A stretch of DNA of 64,000 nt from UBA9732 sp963621975 (GTDB taxonomy: Bacteria > Spirochaetota > Spirochaetia > Sphaerochaetales > Sphaerochaetaceae): assembly GCA_963621975.1 (NCBI GenBank), contig CAVFGI010000002.1, positions 1 to 64,000 on the forward strand. The letters are read 5' to 3'. Positions within the stretch are counted from its first letter, which is position 1, and every line of letters starts with the position of its first letter. Shown here piece after piece: positions 9,076 to 18,511 of this stretch. A model generated the notes under the pieces. It worked only from the letters and a program-made list of their open reading frames with translations. It searched no databases and was not told where the DNA came from. Position numbers and translations under genes: made by a program.

Positions 9076-9879
9076 TCACTCCCCCTCTCCTTCAACATCT
9101 TCGTCGTCATCCTCATCTGTACCCAAATAAGCCTCAATAACCGCAGGATTAGACTGAATGCTACTTGGAGTTCCCTGTGCAATCTTTTGTCCATAATTTA
9201 ACACAGTAATATTATCACAAATATTCATGACAAGTTTCATATCATGCTCAATAAGAACAATTGTAACACCAAGATCTCTTATGCGTCTTATAGTATCCAT
9301 AAGATTTTCTGTCTCTTGGGGATTCATACCAGCTGCAGGCTCATCCAAAAAGAGAAGCTTAGGCTCCGTGGCCAAAGCACGAGCAATCTCAAGTTCGCGT
9401 TGATATCCGTATGGAAGACTGCCGGCATCATCGTCTCTAAACTTTTCAAGACCAAAAAATTCAAGCCACTTAGTTGCGTTTGCAATCTGCTCTCGCTTTT
9501 CTTTTTCAACATTGACAAAAGAAACTAGAGCTTGAAGAGTTCTGTTTTTTAATGTGCCTGTGTGAAAATGGCGTCCAACCATGACATTATCCAAGACACT
9601 AAGCTCTTTAAAAAGTCTTATATTTTGGAAAGTTCTAGCAATGCCAAGTCTGCAAACCTTATTTGCTGGCATTCCAGTAATGTCTTTATCCTCAAAAATA
9701 ACTTTCCCAGAGGAAGGAACGTCTAGACCTGTGATATTGTTGAATAATGTGGTTTTTCCTGCTCCATTAGGTCCAATTAGACCAGTTATCATATTCTTTT
9801 CAACAGTAAAATCCACTCTATTAACGGCAATGATTCCGCCAAACTCACGGGTCAAAGCTTTAGTTTCTAACATGCTCAT
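9076..9879 (-). CDS. livG: Branched-chain amino-acid ABC transporter ATPase LivG
   Basis: This 267-residue ABC ATPase has Walker A GPNGAGKTT, a degenerate signature region LPYGYQRELEIARAL and Walker B LLFLDEPAAGMNP, which is the LivG-specific pattern. The C terminus ends in an acidic tail (DEDDDEDVEGEGE) that most LivG proteins lack. Its start overlaps the livM stop (ATGA), so translation is probably coupled. It works with LivF under the LivH/LivM permease. Confidence 0.93.
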   Translation of the reverse strand: MSMLETKALTREFGGIIAVNRVDFTVEKNMITGLIGPNGAGKTTLFNNITGLDVPSSGKVIFEDKDITGMPANKVCRLGIARTFQNIRLFKELSVLDNVMVGRHFHTGTLKNRTLQALVSFVNVEKEKREQIANATKWLEFFGLEKFRDDDAGSLPYGYQRELEIARALATEPKLLFLDEPAAGMNPQETENLMDTIRRIRDLGVTIVLIEHDMKLVMNICDNITVLNYGQKIAQGTPSSIQSNPAVIEAYLGTDEDDDEDVEGEGE

Positions 9880-10793
9880 GCTTTGCCCTCCCCACTAATT
9901 TTCCCACTAATCTTATTATTTCTCTTCTTTCTTCCCAAAATTCCTTGTGGCCTATAAATCATCATAAGAACCAAAATAAGACCAAAGATAATCTGTTTAG
10001 CCTGTGCAGGGATAACAGAAGAAAGACCAATGAGCTGTGGCAGATAAGAAATAAATTGAATAATAAAGGCTCCAAGAATTACAGCCAAGAAGTTACCCAT
10101 ACCACCAAGAACTACAGTACAAAGAACCATAATAGAAACCATGAATACATAGGAACCTGGAGAGACAGAAAGAACAAACTCGGCCTGAAGACAACCAGCA
10201 ATACCTGACACACCTGCGCCAATAGCAAAGGAGAATACTTTGTATTTGGTAACATTTATACCCATAGATGCTGCTGCTATTTCATCTTCTCTTATAGCTT
10301 CAAGAGCTCTTCCCATACGAGAAGAAACCAAGCGTTCCAACAAAAACCAACAGATTGCCAAAAGAACAATTTCCATAATAAGGAAACCATACTTTGTATA
10401 TGGGCTAATCTTTATGCCAAATAAAGTGATCATTGAGATTCTTTGAATTCCCATAGGACCATTTGTAAGAGAGTCCCAGTTGTTAATGACAGTTCTAACA
10501 ATCTCAGCAAACCCCAAAGTAGCAATTGCAAGATAATCGCCCTTTAGACGTAAAGTTGGAAGCCCAATAAGAACTCCCATCAATGCACTAAGCAAAACAG
10601 CAACGGGAACAGTAGCCCAAAAAGACCAGCCAAGTTTAGTAACCAGAATTGCAGTAGTATAACTGCCAATAGCAAAAAAACCAGCAGCACACAAAGAAAG
10701 CATTCCAGTGTAACCTGTGATTAAATTCTGTCCCAAGGACATGAAAGCATATATACATGTATAAATTAGTATAAGAAGAAAGAAATTCAGCAT
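9876..10793 (-). CDS. livM: Branched-chain amino-acid ABC transporter permease LivM
   Basis: This 305-residue permease has about nine hydrophobic segments. Family features are the N-terminal GQNLITGYTGMLSLCAAGFFAIGSY, the loop LPTLRLKGDYLAIATLGFAEIVR and the EAA-like cytoplasmic loop GRALEAIREDEIAAASMGIN that docks to the ATPases. The start overlaps the livH stop as TAATG. It forms the membrane channel together with LivH. Confidence 0.93.
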   Translation of the reverse strand: MLNFFLLILIYTCIYAFMSLGQNLITGYTGMLSLCAAGFFAIGSYTTAILVTKLGWSFWATVPVAVLLSALMGVLIGLPTLRLKGDYLAIATLGFAEIVRTVINNWDSLTNGPMGIQRISMITLFGIKISPYTKYGFLIMEIVLLAICWFLLERLVSSRMGRALEAIREDEIAAASMGINVTKYKVFSFAIGAGVSGIAGCLQAEFVLSVSPGSYVFMVSIMVLCTVVLGGMGNFLAVILGAFIIQFISYLPQLIGLSSVIPAQAKQIIFGLILVLMMIYRPQGILGRKKRNNKISGKISGEGKA

Positions 10794-11713
10794 TAGACCT
10801 TCTCCTTTTCTACTTTACCAAGAAGTCCTTCAGGTTTAAGCAGAAGAATCAAAATTAAAACAGCAAAGGCAATTGCGTCCTTAAAACCCTGAGGTATGCC
10901 AAGAATTGCAACACCAAAGGTTTCCAAAATACCAAGTAAGAAGCCACCAAGCATTGCACCAGTAATATTTCCAATACCACCCACTACAGCAGCAACAAAG
11001 GCCTTAAGTCCAATCATAGTACCCATAGTTGCATAGACTTTGTAGTCAAGAGCAATGAGCATACCACCGCAGGCAGCAAGAGCTGAGCCAATTCCAAAGG
11101 TAAGGGAGATAATTTTATCGGAATTAATTCCCATGAGTTTTGCGGTCTCACCATCTAGAGAAGTAGCGCGCATAGCCTTTCCCATACGAGTTTTGTCCAC
11201 AAATAGCTTAAGAAGGACCATCATTGCAATAGCTACAACCAAGACCATAATCTGGTGTGGAGTGATGACAACTCCACCAATTGAGATAGGCGTGTTGTCA
11301 AATGGATATTCAAGCTTTCTGGAATGTGTACCAAACAGCCAAGCAGCTCCGTTTGAAAGAATAAAAGAAACACCAATTGCAGAAAGAAGTGGTGCAAGTC
11401 TAGAGCCCTTACGTAGTGGTTTATAAGCTATCTTTTCTATTGCCATACCAAGTATTGCACAGCAAAGCATAGAAACTAGCATTGCAATAAAAAAAGAGAA
11501 AATCCACCAAGTTCCCATTGGCGTTGATCCTCTAAGAGCATCAAACACAAAAAGGCCAACATAGGCCCCTACCATAAGAATATCTCCGTGAGCAAAGTTT
11601 ATAAATTTAAGTATTCCATAAACCATGGTGTATCCCAATGCAATGAGTGCATAGATTCCACCAAGGGTCAAACCGTTCATGAGATGCTGAAAAAAAGTGC
11701 TGACAGACCCCAC
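10793..11713 (-). CDS. livH: Branched-chain amino-acid ABC transporter permease LivH
   Basis: This 306-residue permease shows the LivH start FQHLMNGLTLGGIYALIALGYTMVYG and the loop GKAMRATSLDGETAKLMGIN that contacts LivG/LivF. The GTG at 11713 is preferred because GGAGG lies five bases upstream; an in-frame ATG at 11725 would contain that ribosome site. It pairs with LivM. It is separated from livK by about 155 bp that contain a hairpin. Confidence 0.92.
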   Translation of the reverse strand: MGSVSTFFQHLMNGLTLGGIYALIALGYTMVYGILKFINFAHGDILMVGAYVGLFVFDALRGSTPMGTWWIFSFFIAMLVSMLCCAILGMAIEKIAYKPLRKGSRLAPLLSAIGVSFILSNGAAWLFGTHSRKLEYPFDNTPISIGGVVITPHQIMVLVVAIAMMVLLKLFVDKTRMGKAMRATSLDGETAKLMGINSDKIISLTFGIGSALAACGGMLIALDYKVYATMGTMIGLKAFVAAVVGGIGNITGAMLGGFLLGILETFGVAILGIPQGFKDAIAFAVLILILLLKPEGLLGKVEKEKV

Positions 11714-11822
11714 GCAAACCTCCATTTATAAAAGTTTTCGCAAACTTGTAGAAAGGCCCTCCCTAAAACAAAATAGGAAGAGCCTTATGAGGCTTTTACA
11801 AAAACCTCTTAAAACTTGTCAA

Positions 11823-11850
11823 AGAGTTTTTTGCATTTTGCAAGAACTCT
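11823..11850 (-). terminator. Hairpin between livK and livH
   Basis: A hairpin with arms AGAGTT/AACTCT and an inner TTGC/GCAA lies right after the livK stop. It has only a weak T-run. Hairpins at this place commonly lower expression of the membrane genes relative to the abundant binding protein or protect the livK mRNA. A second small hairpin (AGCCT/AGGCT) sits near 11785. Confidence 0.5.
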
Positions 11851-11868
11851 AAAGAAGTAAATTAATCT

Positions 11869-13029
11869 TTACTCAACTTGAACCAATTTCCCATTCTCAA
11901 CCTTGAAAGCACCAATATAAACTGGAGTTGTTCCTTCAACCTTGTAAATGCCCTGAGAAGCAACAAGGTCTCCGTTTTCTGCAAAGTTGATAATTCCATT
12001 TACACCCTCAAAATCCTTAACCTGCTGCATACCTTTCTTGATAGCTTCACGGTTTGTGCCAACCTTTTCAATAACAGAAGCCAAGATATATGTAGCATCA
12101 TAAGCATTAGAAGCAAAGGAATCAGGACCTATGCCCCACTTTGCAGTGTAATTTTCTTTGAACACCTTATTTTTATCCGACTCAACAAGCTTTGCAGAAG
12201 CCGTGTAAACTACACCATTGGTATACTGGCCAGCAAGGGTATAAATCTCTTCACTCAAGAATCCATCACTTGAAAGGAAAGGCTTATCAATACCAAGCTG
12301 TGAAGCCTGCTCAAGAATCTGAGCCATCTCAGCCGTGTAATCTGGGATATAAATTGCCTCAGCATCTGTATTCTTCAAGTTGGTCAACTGGGTCTTGAAA
12401 TCCTTATCTCCAACCATGAATGTTGCTGTTGCCACAATCTGGCCACCCTCAGCAGTGAAGGTCTCACTCATACTTTCATACAAGCCCTGGCTGTAATCGT
12501 TTTTTGCATACAACACAGCAAGTTTTCTGTATCCCAGCACTTCATACCAATACATTCCAGCAACTTCACCCTGCAAACCATCAGATGGCGTAGTTCTGAA
12601 AATATAGTCGCCAATATTCGTGATATCTTTATGAGAGGCCGATGGTGTTATGATGACAATTCCTTCAGCCTGTGCACGTTCTGCTACAGAGAAGGCCTCA
12701 CCAGTGAGAACTGGACCAACAATAGCACAAACCTTATCAGAAGAACTAAGCTTTTCCATAGCTGCAAGAGCTTTCTGAGAATCTCCTTCGCTATCTTCAG
12801 CATAAAGCTTTATCTCAACGCCATTTATTCCACCATTGGCATTGATTTCTTCAATCGCCATTTGTACAGCCTGCTTACATAGAGTTCCATAGTTCGCATA
12901 ATCCCCAGTAAGTGGTCCAATAAACCCAATTCTAATGGATTCGCTGGAGCTCTCCTCTTGGTTTCCACCAGCGAAACACATAGAAACAAACACAAAAGCA
13001 ATCATTAACATAACGACGATTTTTTTCAT
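11869..13029 (-). CDS. livK: Branched-chain amino-acid ABC transporter substrate-binding protein
   Basis: This 386-residue exported binding protein of the Leu/Ile/Val-type periplasmic family begins IRIGFIGPLTGDYANYGTLCKQAV after the leader, and the second lobe contains LTNLKNTDAEAIYIPDY. The ATG at 13029 has AGGAG eight bases upstream; a longer reading frame to 13074 lacks this. The leader MKKIVVMLMIAFVFVSMC is followed by FAGGNQEESSSE, so Cys18 may be lipidated by a relaxed, spirochaete-like lipobox. It is the first gene of livKHMGF and delivers the ligand to LivHM. The ligand could be any aliphatic amino acid or small amide. Confidence 0.92.
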   Translation of the reverse strand: MKKIVVMLMIAFVFVSMCFAGGNQEESSSESIRIGFIGPLTGDYANYGTLCKQAVQMAIEEINANGGINGVEIKLYAEDSEGDSQKALAAMEKLSSSDKVCAIVGPVLTGEAFSVAERAQAEGIVIITPSASHKDITNIGDYIFRTTPSDGLQGEVAGMYWYEVLGYRKLAVLYAKNDYSQGLYESMSETFTAEGGQIVATATFMVGDKDFKTQLTNLKNTDAEAIYIPDYTAEMAQILEQASQLGIDKPFLSSDGFLSEEIYTLAGQYTNGVVYTASAKLVESDKNKVFKENYTAKWGIGPDSFASNAYDATYILASVIEKVGTNREAIKKGMQQVKDFEGVNGIINFAENGDLVASQGIYKVEGTTPVYIGAFKVENGKLVQVE

Positions 13030-13152
13030 ACCTGAATCTCCTATATCGCTAAAAATATGCCCGACAATATACAAAAAACCGTATGTTTATTCAATAATTC
13101 CACGTTATAAGAAAAACAAAAATGTAAATTTTCTAAAAATTTTGTCATAGCT

Positions 13153-13189
13153 AAGACAATATTGACAATAGTCTTAACATGTGTACAAT
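13153..13189 (+). promoter_or_regulatory. Promoter with overlapping inverted repeat, second MATE gene
   Basis: TTGACA at 13162-13167, a 16-bp spacer and TACAAT at 13184-13189 form a near-consensus promoter. An inverted repeat with outer arms AAGAC and GTCTT (13153-13175) surrounds the -35 box and could bind a repressor. Only 10 nt separate the -10 box from the ATG at 13200, so the leader would be about 3 nt. Confidence 0.6.
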
Positions 13190-13199
13190 CCAATTTGTC

Positions 13200-14546
13200 A
13201 TGGAAAATACAATCAAAGAAAACAAACTAGGTGTAATGCCAATTGGAAAACTGTTAGCCAGCATGTCCATCCCAACAATGTTCTCAATGCTGATTCAAGC
13301 CTTATACAATATAGTAGACAGCATTTTTGTTTCACAATACAGCGAGAAAGCACTTACAGCAGTATCTCTTGCATTCCCAATGCAAAACCTAATGAGTGCC
13401 TTTGCTGTTGGATTAAGTGTTGGAATCTGCTCAGTAATTTCAAGAAAACTTGGAGAGAAAAAAGAAAAAGCGGCACTTAAGGCAGCAGAAACAGGCTATA
13501 CAATCTTATTAGTCTGTACAGTGGCTTTTATGATAATTGGAGCTCTATTCTCAGAGCCTTTTTTTCGTCTTTATACAGAAGATGAAGAGTTGGTTTACCT
13601 TGGAACCCACTATCTTAGAATTTGTCTTGTAGTCTCTGTTGGTTGCTTTTTGGGTGTTTACAGTGAAAAGGTTTTACAAAGCACTGGAGATACAATACAC
13701 CCAATGATAATCCAGCTTTCAGGTGCCATCTTTAATATTATTTTTGACCCAATCATGATATTTGGATATTTTGGTTTCCCGGCTATGGGAATTGATGGTG
13801 CTGCATGGGCTACAGTTGGTGGACAAATTCTTGCAATGTTCATTGGAGCTATATACGTAAAACGCAACCAATATGTAAAAATCAAATATACCAGAATTAA
13901 ATACAACAAAAACGCAGCTAAAGACATACTTCAAGTTGGAATTCCAACCGTTATTATGCAAGGCATTGGAACAGTGATGACAAGTCTTATGAATGGCATT
14001 TTGATAGCCTATGATGTCATTGCAACCACAGTTTTTGGGGTATACTTCAAATTACAGTCCTTTGTTTTTATGCCAGTCTTTGGATTAAACAGTGGACTCA
14101 TGCCAATTCTAGCCTACAATTACGGAGCAAAGAACAAACAAAGAATGATGAAAGCTCTAAGGTTAGGACTCTGTGTTGCCTTCATAATTATGGTTCTTGG
14201 AATGCTAGCTTTTATACTTATTCCAGATACCCTTTTAGGCCTCTTCCAAGCTTCAGAGAACATGCTCAAGATTGGAGAAATTGCACTAAGAAGAATCTCC
14301 TACTCCTTCCCAATAGCAGCATTTATAATTGTAATGGGTTCTCTTTATCAGGCAATGGGAGACGGATACCTTAGCATGATCACTTCAATAGTTCGCCAAA
14401 TAGTAATTCTTCTTCCTTGTGCTTGGGTTTTAGGAAAGCTTTTTGGTCTAGATGCAATATGGTTTGCTTTTATAATTGCAGAAGTTCTAGCAATGATAAT
14501 GAACTTATTCTTCTTCAAGAAAGAACAGAAAAAGCTTAACTTCTAG
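13200..14546 (+). CDS. MATE-family efflux transporter
   Basis: This 448-residue, 12-segment protein starts like many MATE transporters (LGVMPIGKLLASMSIPTMFSMLIQALYNIVDSIFV) and contains EKVLQSTGDT and LMPILAYNYGAKN, the two halves' conserved loops. The ATG at 13200 is chosen because a strong promoter ends 10 nt upstream and no Shine-Dalgarno exists; an ATG at 13179 would lie inside the promoter. Its 3' end overlaps the convergent acyltransferase gene by 11 bp. The substrate is unknown. Confidence 0.9.
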   Translation: MENTIKENKLGVMPIGKLLASMSIPTMFSMLIQALYNIVDSIFVSQYSEKALTAVSLAFPMQNLMSAFAVGLSVGICSVISRKLGEKKEKAALKAAETGYTILLVCTVAFMIIGALFSEPFFRLYTEDEELVYLGTHYLRICLVVSVGCFLGVYSEKVLQSTGDTIHPMIIQLSGAIFNIIFDPIMIFGYFGFPAMGIDGAAWATVGGQILAMFIGAIYVKRNQYVKIKYTRIKYNKNAAKDILQVGIPTVIMQGIGTVMTSLMNGILIAYDVIATTVFGVYFKLQSFVFMPVFGLNSGLMPILAYNYGAKNKQRMMKALRLGLCVAFIIMVLGMLAFILIPDTLLGLFQASENMLKIGEIALRRISYSFPIAAFIIVMGSLYQAMGDGYLSMITSIVRQIVILLPCAWVLGKLFGLDAIWFAFIIAEVLAMIMNLFFFKKEQKKLNF

Positions 14547-15297
14547 CACCCAAAGAGGCATATGTAGCTTTAATTCCACTCTCAACAGAATCTATCATAA
14601 GACTAACGGAATTGCGGTCATTGCTTGATGGAGCCTTAATAGAAGAAGCAAAATTTATATAGCAATCTGTATGTTGGAAAACTCTCTTTCTTCCCTCTAA
14701 GGAAAGTCTTAGTCCTTTGATGGTAACGGGAACAATGTCTGCACCACTTTCAGTCGCAAGTCTAAATGAGCCATGTTTAAAACTCTGAATCTCACCTGTT
14801 TTGCTTCTGCTTCCCTCAGGGAAGATACACATAGGACAGCCTTTTTTTACCACATCAATAGCCTTATTTATGCTTTTAACACCTTTTCTTAGACTTTTTC
14901 TATTAATAAAGACAGAATGAATAGCTGAAATCCAAATATTCACCCCGGGAACAAAACGTAGCTCTTCTTTTGCAACAAAGCCACATCTTAACCCAAGAGA
15001 CAAAAGTGCTGGAATATCAAGAATACTAGTATGATTTGACACCAAGCACAGAGGTTTACCACTTTTACTTTTTGTTAAAACAGCCTCAAAATCTCCTACA
15101 GGATGAATTCTCACACCCAATAGAAACATGACAAAACCGGATAATTTACAAGCCCACCAGAACGTCCAATTTTCACCAAATTTTTTTAGTCTAATCAATT
15201 TAAAGAAAAATCCAGGAATAATACCCACAACAATTGAGAAGAGAAATGCGGGAATAACAATTATCCATGCCCAAAAGACGCAAACCATCCAGCTCAT
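14536..15297 (-). CDS. plsC: 1-acyl-sn-glycerol-3-phosphate acyltransferase (PlsC family)
   Basis: This 253-residue membrane acyltransferase has the catalytic NHTSILD (HX4D) block and the acceptor-binding FPEGSRSKTG block in normal order and spacing, plus N-terminal hydrophobic segments. It should acylate lysophosphatidate at the sn-2 position in phospholipid synthesis. It starts just after the ABC exporter stop and is probably co-transcribed with it and the DEAD-box helicase gene. PlsC relatives include other lysophospholipid acyltransferases, so the exact acceptor is inferred. Confidence 0.85.
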   Translation of the reverse strand: MSWMVCVFWAWIIVIPAFLFSIVVGIIPGFFFKLIRLKKFGENWTFWWACKLSGFVMFLLGVRIHPVGDFEAVLTKSKSGKPLCLVSNHTSILDIPALLSLGLRCGFVAKEELRFVPGVNIWISAIHSVFINRKSLRKGVKSINKAIDVVKKGCPMCIFPEGSRSKTGEIQSFKHGSFRLATESGADIVPVTIKGLRLSLEGRKRVFQHTDCYINFASSIKAPSSNDRNSVSLMIDSVESGIKATYASLGARS

Positions 15298-15300
15298 TTT

Positions 15301-17022
15301 TTAGTTAAAATCTCCTCTATAAAGATGTGCATAATGACCATTGGCGTCAAGAAGATCCTTGTGCGTTCCACTCTCAATTACCTTACCTTTTTCTAGCACA
15401 ATAATCTTATTGGCATCTTTAACTGTGGTAAGTCTATGTGCAATAACAATAGAAGTTCTTCCAACAGAAAGCTTGGCAAATGCATCCTGAATAAGCTTTT
15501 CACTCTCATTGTCCAAAGAAGATGTAGCTTCATCAAAGATAAGTATTGGTGGATTTTTCAAGAAAACTCTAGCTATTGAAAGACGTTGTTTCTGTCCTCC
15601 TGAAAGACGGGTTCCATGCTCTCCAACCTGTGTTGAAAGACCGTCTGGCAATGAACGAACAAAATCTCCTAGATTTGCAGCCTCAAGGGCCTGAAGCATC
15701 TCTTCATCGGTAGCATTAGGCTTTCCATAGCGAAGATTTTCGCGGATATCGGCATCAAAAAGAAAGACATCTTGTTGGACAAAACCAATATTCTTGCGTA
15801 GAGAAGCCTGGGTAACGTCTCTGATATCTTGACCATCTATAGTAATTGAACCACCGTCAATCTCATAAAAACGGGGCAAGAGTGAGGCTGTAGTGGTCTT
15901 TCCTGCCCCAGATTCACCAACAATTGCTACAGATGTACCGCCTTCAACATCAAACGAGAGGTTTCCAATAACTTCTCCGTCTGCACTATCATAGCTAAAA
16001 CGCACATTACTATACTTAATATCTCCGTGAGAAACCTTAAGCTCAGTAGCATTTTCTTTATCATTGATAGTTGGCTGAATATCCATGACTTCAGTAAAAC
16101 GTTCAAAAGCTGCAAGCCCCTGATTATACTGCTCAACAAAATTGATAAGTCTATCTATAGGCTCAAGTACAACGCTGACATAGAGAAGAAAAGCTACAAG
16201 ATCATAAGATTGAAGTTTCCCTTTGTAAATGAGAATTGCACCACCTACAACAGTTGTAAAATAGTACATATTCCTTAAAATATTCATGCCAGTTCCATAG
16301 ATTGCCATAAGGCTGTACTGACGCTTTCTGCTCTGTTTTAAGTCCTCGTTTGAGTCTTGAAATCTTGAGCTTTGGAAATCTTCACTGGTAAATGATTTTA
16401 CTTCTCTAATTCCTTGAATTGAGTTCTCAACATTGGCATTGACATCGGCCACATGGTGTCTTACATTTCGGGATACAGCTTTTTGCTTTCCGCCAAAAAC
16501 AATGCCCCAAATCAGCAGTAATGGCATTGGAATTATTGAAATTAGCGCCATTGGGGCATTAAAGTTAAACATCACAATGTAGGCTCCAATGATTGTTGCA
16601 AAGGAAATTAAACAGTCTTCAGGACAGTGATGGGCAACCTCTGCAATTTGAAAAAGATCGTTAGTGATTCTACTCATCAAGTGTCCAGTCTTGGCTTTAT
16701 CAAAATATTCAAAGCTCAAAGTTTGAAGGTGATCAAAGATGTCTTTGCGCATGTCATTTTCAACATAGACACCCAAAAAATGGCCCCATTTTACTCTAAT
16801 GTAATTCAGTCCTGCCTGCATGAGATAAACACAAAACATTAGGACAAAACAAGAAATAATGTTTGGCCACATGCTCTGGGGAATCCAAGTTTTCAAAAGC
16901 TCTCTGGTTAGTGCAGGAAAGAAAATGGACAAAACTGAGCCAATGGTTGCAGCTGCCATATCAAGAAAAAAGAGCCCCTTGTAAGGCTTATAATAATGAA
17001 TAAAACGTTTTAACAGGCTCAC
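15301..17022 (-). CDS. ABC exporter, fused membrane and ATPase domains
   Basis: This 573-residue half-transporter has a six-segment type I exporter domain (about 1-300) with the loop HLQTLSFEYFDKAKTGHLMSRI and an ATPase domain with Walker A GESGAGKTT near residue 368, signature LSGGQKQR, Walker B ILIFDEATSSLD and H-loop IAHRLTT. It should act as a homodimer, exporting lipids, peptides or drugs. A GTG start at 17022 overlaps the upstream helicase stop (GTGA), with AGGAG upstream. The neighbouring plsC hints at a lipid-related role, which is inference. Confidence 0.9.
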   Translation of the reverse strand: MSLLKRFIHYYKPYKGLFFLDMAAATIGSVLSIFFPALTRELLKTWIPQSMWPNIISCFVLMFCVYLMQAGLNYIRVKWGHFLGVYVENDMRKDIFDHLQTLSFEYFDKAKTGHLMSRITNDLFQIAEVAHHCPEDCLISFATIIGAYIVMFNFNAPMALISIIPMPLLLIWGIVFGGKQKAVSRNVRHHVADVNANVENSIQGIREVKSFTSEDFQSSRFQDSNEDLKQSRKRQYSLMAIYGTGMNILRNMYYFTTVVGGAILIYKGKLQSYDLVAFLLYVSVVLEPIDRLINFVEQYNQGLAAFERFTEVMDIQPTINDKENATELKVSHGDIKYSNVRFSYDSADGEVIGNLSFDVEGGTSVAIVGESGAGKTTTASLLPRFYEIDGGSITIDGQDIRDVTQASLRKNIGFVQQDVFLFDADIRENLRYGKPNATDEEMLQALEAANLGDFVRSLPDGLSTQVGEHGTRLSGGQKQRLSIARVFLKNPPILIFDEATSSLDNESEKLIQDAFAKLSVGRTSIVIAHRLTTVKDANKIIVLEKGKVIESGTHKDLLDANGHYAHLYRGDFN

Positions 17023-18467
17023 TTGTTTCTCCTAAATAGTTTCTTAAAGAACTCAACAATCTTGTTCTCTGGTTTTTCGTTTTTCTTTTCACTTGAAACT
17101 TTTGCTTTGGCCTCTGTTTTGGCTGTTGGAACAAAGCCATATTTTGCCTTGTAGTAAGCAATTCTTTCTTCTTCTGTCATACTACCAAGACTTTTGGCTC
17201 TAACTTTTGGCATTTGAAAATTCTTTTGAGAATTCTTTTGACTCTTATTCTGGATTTTCTGCGTTTTCTTCTTGGGGGCCTCAGTATGAACATTCTCTGC
17301 ATGCCATCTCTTCCCAAGAGATTTATCCTCAATATCAGGAAGATTTTCTGGCCAAATTACAGGAATTTTCATCTTAATATAATTTTCAATGGCCTCAAGT
17401 CCGTATACAAACTCTTCATCAGCAAAAGTAATAGCTTTGCCACTTTTTCCTGCTCTAGCAGTTCTACCAATTCTATGAACGTAGTTTTCATAATCTTCTG
17501 GAACATCGTAGTTTACAACAAGAGGAAGGTCATCAATCTGTAGACCACGTGCAGCGACATCTGTGGCAACAAGAATTGAGGTCTTACCTTCTTTAAGCAG
17601 GTTCAATGCCTTTTGACGTTGTGCTTGTGGAAGGTCTCCAGTAAGATAATCTGCATTATAACCATTTAGTTTAAGACGGGTAGCAACCTCAGATGCCATG
17701 TGGCGACTATTGGTAAAGACTAAGGCAGATTCAGGCTTTTCTACCGCTAAAAGTTGCAAAAAAAGCTCAAACTTATCCGATTTTGCAACATGATAAAGTT
17801 CTTGAGTTATGTTTTCTACTGTAATATGGTCTGCTTCTAGTTCAATTTCAACAGGGTCATTCATAAACTCCCAAGCCAGTTCTCGCACCCTCATTTCTAA
17901 TGTTGCAGAAAAAAGCATTGTTTGGCGGTCTTCCTTTGGAGGAAGAAGACGGAACATCTTTTTAATATCGGGATAAAAACCCATGTCAAATAGGCGGTCA
18001 GCTTCGTCTATGACAAAGCAATCAATGCGCCTACAATCAAGTTCACCATTTTCCATGAATTCTATGAGGCGTCCTGGGGTACCCACGTAGAGATCGCAAC
18101 CCATTTCAAGTAGCTTTCTTTGATGTTCATATCCCACGCCTCCGTAGAAGCATCCCACATGAAAGCCCTTAACTTTGGAGCATAGCACAAATGCGTCATC
18201 CGATATCTGCTGGGCTAATTCGCGCGTAGGGGCCACAATTAAACAAGAAGAAGCATAGCCCTCTTCTTGCAATCTAAGAAATCTTTCAAGGAAAGTAATG
18301 ATATAAACAGCTGTTTTTCCGCTTCCAGTTTTAGACTGGACCATAACATCATATCCATCAATTGATACAGGAAGAACTTTTTCCTGAACAGGCATACATT
18401 CTTCAAAATGAGCAGCTTCTGTTCCTTGCAGAACCTGCTCATGTAGAGGCAATTCACTAAATTTCAT
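17019..18467 (-). CDS. DEAD-box ATP-dependent RNA helicase
   Basis: This 482-residue helicase has the Q-motif region, motif I SKTGSGKT (about 46-53), motif II DEAD (about 151-154), motif III SAT and C-terminal motifs VATDVAARGLQID and HRIGRTARAGKSG. The tail after residue 370 is basic and rich in Lys and Gln, probably for RNA binding. It should remodel rRNA or mRNA structures. A good AGGAG precedes the ATG. A GAGGTT/AACCTC hairpin sits just upstream of the ribosome site. It overlaps the ABC exporter gene by four bases. Confidence 0.92.
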   Translation of the reverse strand: MKFSELPLHEQVLQGTEAAHFEECMPVQEKVLPVSIDGYDVMVQSKTGSGKTAVYIITFLERFLRLQEEGYASSCLIVAPTRELAQQISDDAFVLCSKVKGFHVGCFYGGVGYEHQRKLLEMGCDLYVGTPGRLIEFMENGELDCRRIDCFVIDEADRLFDMGFYPDIKKMFRLLPPKEDRQTMLFSATLEMRVRELAWEFMNDPVEIELEADHITVENITQELYHVAKSDKFELFLQLLAVEKPESALVFTNSRHMASEVATRLKLNGYNADYLTGDLPQAQRQKALNLLKEGKTSILVATDVAARGLQIDDLPLVVNYDVPEDYENYVHRIGRTARAGKSGKAITFADEEFVYGLEAIENYIKMKIPVIWPENLPDIEDKSLGKRWHAENVHTEAPKKKTQKIQNKSQKNSQKNFQMPKVRAKSLGSMTEEERIAYYKAKYGFVPTAKTEAKAKVSSEKKNEKPENKIVEFFKKLFRRNK

Positions 18468-18479
18468 ACTCTCCTACAT

Positions 18480-18495
18480 GAGGTTAAAAAACCTC
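18480..18495 (-). promoter_or_regulatory. Hairpin just before the DEAD-box helicase ribosome site
   Basis: A 6-bp stem (GAGGTT/AACCTC) with a T4 loop lies between ftsK and the helicase gene, ending a few bases before the AGGAG. It has no T-run after it, so it is more likely a leader structure than a terminator. Confidence 0.35.
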
Positions 18496-18511
18496 AAAAA
18501 CCTTAAATAAA

